Of a stretch of 64,000 nt of DNA, positions 23,475 through 32,773 are shown in pieces. The DNA is from Thereva unica (lineage: Eukaryota > Arthropoda > Insecta > Diptera > Therevidae). Below the pieces are notes generated by a model. That model was not told the origin of the DNA. It did not search any database and worked only from the letters and a program-made list of their open reading frames with translations. Both the position numbers and the translations under genes were made by a program. Position 1 is the first letter of the stretch. Each line of letters starts with the position of its first letter. The stretch lies in NCBI GenBank assembly GCA_949987705.1, contig OX465286.1, positions 20,349,676 to 20,413,675 of the forward strand, read 5' to 3'.

Positions 23475-24590
23475 ATAGGATGGGAATAATAATATAAGAC
23501 AATTCTTTATCCTTTTTTCTCTTATTATTATCATTTTTTTTGTAGATATGTTTTTATATAATCTTATGAGAAATATTTTATTTTGGGTTTTTGTATTTGA
23601 TTTTGAGGGTATTTTTATTATTATTTCATATTTTTTTGTTTGTTTTAGACTATCATCTTATTTAGAAGTGGCAATTATTCATTTTTAATTATTTATCAAT
23701 TTAAAGGCAGTTTTATTTTCATATTAATTTATAAAATTTTAAAAACACAAAAAATTGATATAATTTTTTTATTGCTTTGCGAAATTTGGGGATTTCTCAT
23801 TTAAGAAGAAATAGAAAAGATTTTATTTGTTTCGTTTGTTTGTTTTTTTATATAACGAAAAACAAAAAAAATCAATCATAAACCATAATTATGTCGGACT
23901 TTCTCTTCTGAATTATTTCTTTATTTATTAAATAAAGGTAATACTTTTAATTATATACGTTTGTTTTGTTGGTTTTAATGGTTTTAATTGATATCGCACT
24001 GCAACACAATTTCTATATATTTTAAAAATAGAATAATTTGTTTTTTTTTTTTTGCTAAAATTTCTTATTCAGTATAATTTTGGATATTCAGAAATTTTAT
24101 TTCGAAATTTTGTTAAAATAAAATGTATTTTCTATATTATGTATATGACCCTTTTAGAACTGAATTAAGACATAACATAAAAAAAATAAAAACAGTAAAA
24201 ATAATAATAAAACAAAGTAAAATTAAAGACAATTACAGATTAAATTAAAAAAAACACGAGAAAAGCTGATTAAAAATTAAGAAAAAAATAATAAAAAACA
24301 AAGCTAATAAGGCCAATTTTAACATTGCTTATAACTTTAAAAATAAAGGCCGTAGCATAAAAATAGTCTGGACATTATTTATAAGAAATACTCCAAGTTT
24401 TTTAATTGTTGAAAAAAATATCGGTATTGTTTAGAGGAAAAGGTAGTTTTAGTTGAAATTTTAGTTAAAAAATCCGCCGTCTCATACATACATAACTCTG
24501 GAAGTTGGTAGGTTGGAATCGTCCTTCTACAATTTTAGATAGGTTCGAGTATTCTGCGTATTCATTATAATAAGTTATTGGGTTACACAA
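23475..24590. repeat. AT-rich intronic DNA
   Basis: Mostly T-rich, then A-rich low-complexity sequence. No gene or complete mobile element is seen. Confidence 0.55.
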
Positions 24591-24660
24591 ATACAGGGTG
24601 GTATGCAAAATACTACCAACAAAATTTGAAAACGCTCTACGATCAAATGACGGCCGCTTT

Positions 24661-24665
<5 letters not shown>

Positions 24666-24719
<54 letters not shown>
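24666..24719. repeat. TA dinucleotide microsatellite
   Basis: An uninterrupted TA tract of about 54 bp. Confidence 0.95.
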
Positions 24720-24723
<4 letters not shown>

Positions 24724-24847
24724 TTTGAAAGTGGTGTAAGTCCATTTTTGACAGAAAGTGAATTTATGATAACATTGAATGCAATCAGAACAAGTGCAAG
24801 TCCAACAATCAAAAGTGGTCCAAGTCCACTTTCGGCAAAGACATAAT

Positions 24848-24974
24848 AGGGGTATTCATGATCTGTGTTATTTGTGTTATTCGTGTTATTCATGTTAAAT
24901 CGAAAATAAAACTCATAGTAAATGACATTTGTTTAACATGAATAACACAAATAACACAGATCATGAATACCCCT
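24848..24974. mobile_element. 127-bp foldback element (near-perfect hairpin)
   Basis: The arm AGGGGTATTCATGATCTGTG continues with TTATTTGTGTTATTCGTG and TTATTCATGTTAAA. The right arm is its complement with one or two differences and one unit fewer. A 3-bp AAT flanks both sides (24845-24847 and 24975-24977). A transcript of either strand would fold into a stem of about 43 bp. Confidence 0.8.
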
Positions 24975-25141
24975 AATATTTAGTGTAAAAATTCGAGACG
25001 TCGTCGCGACGCGTCGATAAGGAAAAAAAAATTAATGTATATTCCTACAGATTATTACACCATCATACAACAATGCCGAAAACATAAAAAGTTTATATTT
25101 CATGAAATAAAACGAGATGATTTTGTTTCGACATGGAAAAT

Positions 25142-25762
25142 GCAAAATGTGCAGTCAGAATACAAGGAGAATTGACGGAGTCCTTCCCAGTCAAGAAAGG
25201 CTTAAAGCAGGGCGATGGGCTGGCAACCCATGCTATTTAATCTCTGCCTAGAAGGAGTAATTCGCAAGGTTAACCATTGATGCGAACGCAACCCTGCTTA
25301 ACAAATCCAAACAGTTGGCAGGATACGCCGACGATATAAACTGCCTTGCAAGATCACTGCCATATCTTAGAGAAACATTCACAGAATTAGAAGATGGATC
25401 AAAACATATAGGGCTGCAAATAAATGCAGAGAAGACCAAGATTCTAATTCAGTCAAGGGTGGAAAGAAGAAGAATAAACCGCAATACCACCTGGGAGGAA
25501 TATAACTTTGAACGGATAAACCAATTTAACTACCTGGGGTCCACAGTCAGCGAAGACAACGATGAAACGATAGACGTACAAAGAAGAATAAACGTCGCAA
25601 ACAGAATATACTTCTCACTACTGCCAGTAATGAAATCCAGAGACATCCACAGAAAAACCAAAATAAGAATCTACAAAACCATCATACGTACAGTAACTAC
25701 GTATGGATGTGAAGCATGGAATATCTCCCAGAAATCCGCAGAAAAGATGGACAACTCCAGGA
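25142..25762 (+). pseudogene. RTE-like reverse transcriptase, C-terminal part
   Basis: On the plus strand: CAVRIQGELTESFPVKKGLKQ then GDGLAT, a frameshift, then YADDINCLARSLPYLRETF. GLQINAEKTKILIQSR, RINQFNYLGSTVSEDND and RTVTTYGCEAWNISQKSAEK follow. YADD is the RT catalytic box, and the YLGSTV and YGCEAW motifs are typical of the thumb region in RTE-like elements. The first half of the RT and the endonuclease are absent. The 3' end is replaced by the start of a LOA-like endonuclease, giving one fused open frame (25315-25860). Confidence 0.8.
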
Positions 25763-25763
25763 T

Positions 25764-26515
25764 GCGGGTGGTACAGTGCAACCTGCAACACAGTAGGGCT
25801 GCCTCGGCAGTCCTTTGCAGGGTGCTGGCCACCCAAGCTATTGACGTGGCTCTTGTATAGGAGCCATGGGTAAGTACCGGTGCTATACAGGGCTTGCGGG
25901 CAGCCGGCTACAACATTGCATGCAGTGATGTGGACGGCGACCCTCGGACCTGTGTAGTTTACAATAAAAACACCAACTGCTTTCCTCTCACAGATAAATC
26001 GTCGAGAGACCTGGCAGTGGTGAAGATACAGATTAACAGGGGGCAACAAGAGCATGATTATCTTATGCTCGGCATACCTCCCCTACGATTCCAGAGACCC
26101 ACCACCGTCCAAAGAACTGAAGGATATCGTGGGTCACTCTAACAGGAGCGGTCTGCCGATCATCGCCGGATGTGATGCAAACGCCCATTATGACGTCTGG
26201 AGCAGTAGTGGAGTGAACAAGAGGGGTGAACACTTTCTTGATTACCTTTTAACTACTAACCTGGACATATTAAATCGCGGCACGGATCCTACCTTCGACA
26301 ACGGTAGGAGACGTGAGGTTATAGACATCACGCTAGCTACTCAACACGTTGCCACTTACGTGAGTGACTGGCGGGTCTCAGATGAGCCATCGCACTCAGA
26401 CCATACACACATTTACTTTATGGTGGGTGAGTCTTTGGAAAGTGTGAGTACATATAGGAAGCCTAGATATACGAACTGGACAGACGAACTCGGGGCGAAC
26501 TCAGTAGCGTATTGA
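25764..26515 (+). pseudogene. LOA-like element: AP endonuclease domain
   Basis: This is the apurinic-type endonuclease that nicks target DNA for a non-LTR element. It begins RVVQCNLQHSRAASAVLC and IDVALV, then a stop codon in place of the expected Gln (QEPW motif reads stop-EPWV). GLRAAGYNIACSDVDGDPRT follows, then VVKIQINRGQQEHDYL with a frameshift into CSAYLPYDSRDP. GCDANAHYDVWSSSGVNKRG and HSDHTHIYFMVGE complete the metal and catalytic region (GCDAN, SDH). At least one stop and one frameshift inactivate it. It is the first of three consecutive domains of one element that runs to about 29400. Confidence 0.85.
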
Positions 26516-28290
26516 AGGGTTCCATGCACTCAATTAAATCTACGATGGATGTAGAACTATCCGCGGACTTCTTTACGGAGGCGGTTACTGCTGCTTACAG
26601 CAATAACTGCCCCGTTCTGATAAGAACGCGTAACAGGAAAACTCCATGGTGGAATAACGAGATCTCCAAGTTGAGATTCGTTACGAGGAAATTATTCAAC
26701 GCAGCTAAGAAGAGCGGCAACTGGGAGAGTTATAAAAGCTCGCTAACCAACTATAACAGGGCGATCAGACGAGCAAAAAGAAATAGTTGGAGAAATTTTT
26801 GCAAGAGTGTCGAAGACATTCGAAACTCAGCAAAAATCTACAAAGCTTTATTAAAGGGCTTTTCGGGAGATCTTGGATCTATCTGGAGAACCGATGGCTC
26901 TTTCACACAATCTAGGGAAGAAACCTTGATAATATTGCTCCAGGCAACCATTTACTCAAATGGGAACACACCTTCTGCTGGGCCCACTTTCTAAAGGGTC
27001 CAAAGCGGCCTGGACAGAAGTTAACACCGTGTTTAACCACAAAGCTATTAGGGAGGCGATTAGATCGTTCAAACCATACAAGTCCCCTGGAACAGATGGA
27101 ATCTATCCCATTCTGCTACAGGAGGGTTGCGACTTAGTCACTCCCTTATTATGCAAAATATTCAGGGATTCCTTCGCACATGGTTTCATCCCATCTGTCT
27201 GGAGGAACGTCAACATAACATTTATACCTAAGCCAGGGCGTTCGGATTACACCTTGACTAAATCTTTCAGGCCGATAAGTCTCTCGTCTTTTGCCTTGAA
27301 GACAATGGAGCAAATTGTCGACCGGGCGATAAGGGAAACTTATCTTCAGCGCCAACCACTAAGCTCCTATCAGCATGCGTACCAGGCGGGCAAGTCCACT
27401 GAGACAGCGCTGCACAATCTGGTGCTCAAGCTGGAATACGCAGCTCTAAACAAAGGAGTTGCTCTGACGGCCTTCCTCGTTATCGAGGGAGCCTTCGACA
27501 ATACATCCTTCGATACTATAGCTAGGGCTCTAAGTAGACGCGGTCTAAATAGCATTTTCTGCAACTGGATTGACTCTATACTGAGAGCTCGCAAACTAAT
27601 AGTCTCTCATGTTGAGGGGTCTCTGGAGGGCACTATAACAAAAGGTTGCCCGCAGGGATGAGTTTTATCTCCACTTCTCTGGTGCCTTGTTGTAGATGAA
27701 CTCCTAGAGCTGCTCAACGGTCGGAACATTTTCGCCCAAGGTTACGCTGACGATGTCGTCATAGTAGTTACAGGTGAAACTGAAGGAGCCATGTCAAGGC
27801 GCCTACAGCAGCACTAGATTTGGTCTCTAGCTGGTGCGAAAGCGTAGGTCTAAAAGTCAATCCCGACAAAACGATTCTGGTTCCTTTCACCAGGAAACGT
27901 TCACTACCAGGATTTTGGGAGCCTACATTCGCAGGCAGAACTATAGGCTTTTCACAACAAGCCAAATATTTAGGAGTGATTCTAGATGCCAAGCTCAACT
28001 GGAACCAGCATATGAACACTCTGATGAGTAGAACGCGCAGATCCCTGTGGGCTTGCTGCAGAGCTTGTGGTTCCACCTGGGGTTTGCAACCGAAAACCAT
28101 GTATTGGATATACACCACCATCATTAGGCCCATGGTAACTTATGGAGCTTTAGTTTGGTGGCACAGAACGAAGCTTAAGGGTTCCATAACCAATTCAAGC
28201 AAAATTCAAAGAATGGCCTGCCTCTCCATCATGGGGCCATCCGCACTTCCCCGACGGCAGCGCTGGAGACTCTCCTCAATTTGGTACCCC
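26516..28290 (+). pseudogene. LOA-like element: linker and reverse transcriptase
   Basis: The linker (RKTPWWNNEISKLR, AIRRAKRNSWRNFC) leads into the RT: FKPYKSPGTDGIYPILLQ (near 27070-27120) and FIPKPGRSDYTLTKSFRPIS (near 27220-27290). YQAGKSTETALHNLVLKLE, VIEGAFDNTSFDTIARAL and TKGCPQG-stop-VLSPLLW follow, then the catalytic box QGYADDVVIV near 27737-27766. The thumb has LDLVSSWCESVGLKVNPDKT, KYLGVILDAKLNWNQHMN and VTYGALVWWH. Defects seen: frameshift near 26990, the GGA-to-TGA-type stop inside CPQGxVLSP (27659-27661), a frameshift near 27795 and another near 28250. Motif style (RDSF, FIPKPGR, EGAFDN) resembles the LOA clade (Lian/Bilbo-like). Decay is mild compared with its neighbours. Confidence 0.85.
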
Positions 28291-29343
28291 TTCACCTTGA
28301 GGTAGAGAAGTCCGCCATAAACGCGGTGCTGCGGCTGAAAGCGAATGGTCACTTGGACGCTGGTCTTGGGCGAGGACATTCTATAATAACCAACATCATA
28401 GAAGAGATTCCGGAAGCGAAGATGCTGTCGGACAGCATGCCCTTTAAAATTTCAAAATTTGAACAACCTTCTGTGCACATACAGGATAGGCTAACTTAGA
28501 CTTTTCCTAAAGTATTGCCGGGCGGACTAGTATGGTACAAGGATGGCTCTAAAACGGAGACAGGTGTAGGCGCCGGAATCTGGAGTGAAAGCCCCAGATT
28601 TAGCCAGGCGATAAGCCTAGGCACTCTAGCATCTGTCTTTCAAGCAGAGGTGTACGCTATTCTGGCATGCACTCATGAGAACTTAAGAAGGGCCTACCAA
28701 AATAAACGGATTTTTATCTTCTCTGATAGCCAAGCGGCAACTAGAGCTATAAGGTCCGTAGGACCAAGTCGAAATTAGTTTTGGACTGCCAACGTGCTCT
28801 TCATGAGTTGGGTGTTCTCAATCAAATTACCCTTGTCTGGGTCCCGGGTCACCAAAGGCAACGAAGGTGCGGATGCCCTGGCTAAACAGGGCTCTGATAT
28901 TGCATTCATTGGTCCAGAGCCGGCTATTGGGGCACCTTCCAGCTTGCTGCAAAGGACCCTGGCCGATCGGACTTTGATGAAACATACTGAACGCTGCAGC
29001 TCCGTGCCTGGACTGCCCAACTCTAAGCGGTTCCTTCCTGTGCCGTCCCCTAAGATGGCCAAGGAATTGTTATGGCGCAGCAGGCACTTGTTGGCTTGAT
29101 TACCGGACACTGTGCACTAAATTACCACTTATGGAGAATAGGAAGGGCGGAGGACCTACATGTAGGCTTTGCCAGGAAGAGGATGAGTCTGCCCTCCACA
29201 TTCTCTGTGAGTGCCCCGCAATAGCGAGAAGCAGGGTCTTTTTGTTCGAGGAGTCCCTACTCGAACACTCTAGTCTAAGCGACAAACCACTAAGAAGACT
29301 GCTGAACTGTTCAAGCGGTCTAGCCTACAAATATGAGGTGTAG
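28291..29343 (+). pseudogene. LOA-like element: RNase H and zinc knuckle
   Basis: After LHLEVEKSAINAVLRLKANG the RNase H domain begins at LVWYKDGSKTETGVGAGI (first Asp). It continues with SVFQAEVYAILACTHENL (Glu), RIFIFSDSQAATRAI (Asp) and, after a frameshift, NEGADALAKQGSDIA (final Asp), so all four acidic positions can be seen. A C-terminal CCHC-type knuckle follows at about 29159-29220 (CRLCQEEDESALHILCECPA). The ORF ends at TAG 29341. A stop at about 28497 and another near 28776, plus a frameshift near 28850, break the frame. The short 3' UTR to about 29400 contains GCAGTACAATAGGCC, which recurs in truncated copies near 21810 and 53260. Confidence 0.85.
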
Positions 29344-29409
29344 GGGCTGCAGTACAATAGGCCAAATTAATGGCCGCAGTACCTTTGGACCTAATACCTC
29401 ACACAAGAA

Positions 29410-29835
29410 AAAAAGGCTGTTCGGGAACACAATTGGCAAAATTCGTTCGCCATATTAGCCCCGTAGTTTTAAGTTTATAAATTTTGACGTTATTTGCGAC
29501 CATAAAGCGACCATGCGACCCATGTTCAAGAACAAGAGTTCTAGTCCGAAATAAATGACTTCTAGTTGGCTGGAATAGTATCACAGAAAATCTAGATCCT
29601 CTCATTAAATCCATTCTTGGACAAGAAAAGCATCCTTAGGGTGACAGTAGAGGAATTCATTGCTCGGTGATGAAGCAAAATTCACCATCATTATATCCAC
29701 TCTCTGCGTTATTTCAGAGGCACATTTATACTCCCTACACGGTGGGCCAACATTAGCCTTATCACACATTCGTCAACCACATTGAAGCCTCAATGGAACT
29801 AATAAGTGTGTTCGATGACTGTTTAAAAGTTCAGA
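29410..29835. other. Unassigned DNA
   Basis: No motif, terminal repeat or credible exon is seen between the LOA-like 3' end and the next foldback module. Confidence 0.4.
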
Positions 29836-30060
29836 GCAGAGCAGAGCAGAAAAAATCAGAAAATAGCAACAATCTCAAAAAACACTTTTCTGCTCAACTT
29901 TGCTCTAAATTCCGTTTTTGAGGGGAGATACGAAGAAAATTTTAGAAGAAAAAAATATATGACAATTAACACAATTGAAGAGTATCGAAATGTTATTTGC
30001 ATAAAAATTAATGTTTAGTTTGATATTTCCAAGTATTTTCCGTTTTTATGAGTGATTAAA
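29836..30060. repeat. GAGCAGAAAA repeat module, copy 1
   Basis: It shares TTTTCTGCTCAACTTTGCTC, ATTTCCAAG and TTTTCCG in the same order with 36722-37145. It also has inverted GAGCAGA units near its left edge. It is probably a truncated MITE. Confidence 0.55.
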
Positions 30061-30067
30061 GAAGAGT

Positions 30068-30200
30068 TCTTTTTGGACAAACGATAATTTCCAAGCCTGA
30101 AATTAATGAAATTTAAATATGTTTTTTAAACTGTGCGCTATAAGATTGCCGTTAATTCTGTTGAGCCCGAATTTTGAAATTTCAAAATTAAATATGGCTA
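30068..30200. repeat. Left arm of a 1.9-kb inverted repeat
   Basis: This segment is the complement of 31822-31965: both carry AATTTTGAAATTTCAAAATT next to CGGGCTC and, further in, AGGCTTGGAAATTATCGTTT. The arms are about 130 bp and lie about 1.6 kb apart, suggesting the ends of a composite or foldback element. Nested MITEs and an LTR-like promoter lie between them. Confidence 0.65.
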
Positions 30201-30299
30201 ATCCCATATGACGTAAATACGGACATTAATTTTGTATAGTTTTACTTTTAAACAAATCTTTTTGATAAAATTTTAATTTACTTACAAAATCTATTACTA

Positions 30300-30682
30300 C
30301 GTTTCCATGACAGCTTGAGTACTCGAAGGCTTGAAAATCTCAAGAACTCGAGCGCGTATATGCTCTGCCTACTTGAAGCGGCATATTAGCTTGAAATGAG
30401 ATTGAGTTCTTTAGCTGTCATTTGAAGTTACTACCTATTATATTTCTTCCTTTTATCTTGCTTTTATTTCTTCATTAATATTTTTGCCTCCTCATATTCC
30501 CACAAATTACCTTTAGACACATTTACAAGTCTAAATTTCGCACTTTCGAGCACTCATGCTTTCAAGCTCGGTTTACATGACAATCACTCGAGCCGATCAC
30601 AAAAATCTTTTTTATCGACTCCAGTCGAGCTGCTTGCGTTTACATTTGTACTTGAAGTACGCTTCAAGCTGTCATGGAAACG
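30300..30682. mobile_element. 383-bp TIR element with CGTTTCCATGACAG ends
   Basis: The termini CGTTTCCATGACAGCTTGA match exactly as inverted repeats. Further arms pair TACTTGAAG and CTCGAG-rich text. It is non-coding. The same terminal word recurs in other foldback elements of the window. Confidence 0.75.
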
Positions 30683-30820
30683 CACTATATGTCCGTCATT
30701 GTTCTGACAAGAAAAGATGGCAGACACTTGCCGTAATACGTCAGCAAGTGGACAAGTACGCGGCGACAACCGGAAAAAATGTCATCAGAGATTCTAGAAG
30801 GCGACGCAAGGAATTCGGAG

Positions 30821-30857
30821 TATAAAAGGCGAGTCGTAGGAGGCATAATTCAGTCAT
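30821..30857 (+). promoter_or_regulatory. TATA-Inr core promoter, probably of an LTR
   Basis: GTATAAAAGGC starts at 30820. An arthropod initiator TCAGTC has its A at 30852, 31 bp downstream of the first T of TATAAAA, which is canonical spacing. The region 30697-31003 starts TGT and ends ACA and could be a solo LTR of a retrotransposon. No matching target duplication or internal coding region was found, so LTR identity is tentative. Confidence 0.5.
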
Positions 30858-31335
30858 TCTTCAACTTCCATACCAACAACAGCTGCAGCCGAGTACAACC
30901 AACCAGCCACGCCATCATCACCAACTGGGTTCCAGTTCCAGTTCAGTTCAGGTCTTTTTAGTTCATTTCTTACGTTAAGATTTCTGATTATTAAAGTTAC
31001 AGATATGATTCTATTATTCATAGATTTTTTACCCACTGGCACAGGCCTGTCCTACTGTGTGCCTCCACACTATTAAGAGCAGTATATGCGGTGCACACTT
31101 GTCAGTTACTGACATCGCACACCAAGTCTACTATCCTTGTTTCAGAACAACACAAAAACCACACGAAAGACAGCTCGGCCTAAGTGAGTCACATGTATCA
31201 GTTTCCAATAAACATACAAACGTAAAATTCTCTCTCATTTGGGTCTGCTTGAACTTATGTGGGTTGCTTTCAAGGGTTGGCTGTGTTCGCGTAGTGGGCC
31301 CGTTTTGGAAGGTCTAAACATTGCGGCCGATATTA

Positions 31336-31750
31336 AGTGCGTTCCATTGGGCGATATTTGCTACTCCGGAGTACTCCCGAGGACCTCCAACTACCCCAGC
31401 TCTTGTTTTGGGGGATTTCACTCCTAGTAGAAACGCATAAAATTTCCGCCAGGTTTTCAAGCTTTAGCTACTTAAAAGTAGATGACTTTTTGTTTTTTCA
31501 GTAAAATAAACTGTCAGATTAATTATTATAAGGTGCATTTTTAAAGTAAACAAAACAAGTAACAGTTTAAAGTGAATAAAATAAATAACAGTGGAATTTA
31601 AAAAATTATAAAGTGGATAATATTGATAGATATAATACGGTAAGATAAAATAAATTGTTTTATTATACCCTTGTTTACTTCTTATGTTAAAAATCGCGTT
31701 CCATTGGCCATGTACTCGGGAGTAGAAAAAATCTCCCAATGGAACGCGGC
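31336..31750. mobile_element. 415-bp MITE with GCGTTCCATTGGG ends
   Basis: The inverted ends share GCGTTCCATTGGG, then GAT/CTACTCC and GAGTAC further in. The 5-bp word TATTA flanks both sides (31331-31335 and 31751-31755). The interior is AT-rich and non-coding. Confidence 0.75.
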
Positions 31751-31821
31751 TATTATATAAATGGCCAATCTCTCTACATCCGCAGCACTAGACCCTTCAA
31801 TAAACAGTCATATTGTATTGG

Positions 31822-31965
31822 CTATATTTAATTTTGAAATTTCAAAATTCGGGCTCGACAGAATTAAAGACAATCTTAGAACTAATAGTTTAAAAGAAAT
31901 TTAAGTTTCTTTGATTCCAGGCTTGGAAATTATCGTTTGCCCAAAAATTAGCTCTTTGCCCGCCC
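31822..31965. repeat. Right arm of a 1.9-kb inverted repeat
   Basis: It pairs with 30068-30200 as described there. The two arms differ by point changes and small indels, so the insertion is not recent. Confidence 0.65.
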
Positions 31966-31969
31966 CTCT

Positions 31970-32770
31970 ATGCGACGCCAGTCTCTGTTGGTGCATCGAT
32001 ATTTTTAAATGTATTTATACAACCCATCAAAATTAATTTTCCAACCTGAATTATATTTAACTAGTTTTTTCTGTATATTTTTTATAATAAAATTAATAAT
32101 AACAATAATAAAATTCAATACGGCAGATTACACACACGCACAAAAATGTTTTTAATTACACAACAAAAATGCAAATAAAACACCCGTACAATTAGTATTA
32201 AAATATTTGATGATTAGATAAAAAAAAGTTATATTAAATGAAAAATATTAAAAAAAAATGCAAGTGAATAAATCCAAATGTACATACACACACATTCAAA
32301 TTTTCCTGGTGATCTTAATTTGTTTGTTTCTAAATAATACTTATATTTAAACAACCGATTACGGCGATGTTTTTTTATTTATAATTAGATTTATTTATGT
32401 GTATGTTTTTTACCGTGGGTGGCACAACTACACATAAGGATTTTCATATATAAAAATTGCAAATATATACTCCAAATACAGAAAAACCCTTCAGCCAATA
32501 TTTTTTATGTAGAATAAAACAAAAAAATAAATTGTATATGTTTAATGATGTTATGTAAAAAAATGTTTTGAAAGCCGCGTTTTTTTATTGAACTATATAG
32601 TTCTTTTATCGAGTTCATTAAAAAAACGACAAGGGAAATTCCATGAAGCGCCTACTTCGATGCTTAAAAATTTCAAAATTAAACGGGAGTTAAGTGATAT
32701 TTTTTACACTGTAACACGAAATCCCCTCCAGAAAATAATAAATATGTTTCTAAAAAATCAATTATTTGTT
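31970..32770. repeat. AT-rich intronic DNA
   Basis: Low-complexity A-rich sequence. No gene is recognised; a 73-codon plus frame at 32588-32809 has no motif and overlaps the next element's edge. Confidence 0.5.
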
Positions 32771-32773
32771 ATA

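Noticed and set aside
25618..26055. 145-codon minus-strand protein
   Set aside because: It is a shadow frame of the RTE/LOA coding sequence on the plus strand.
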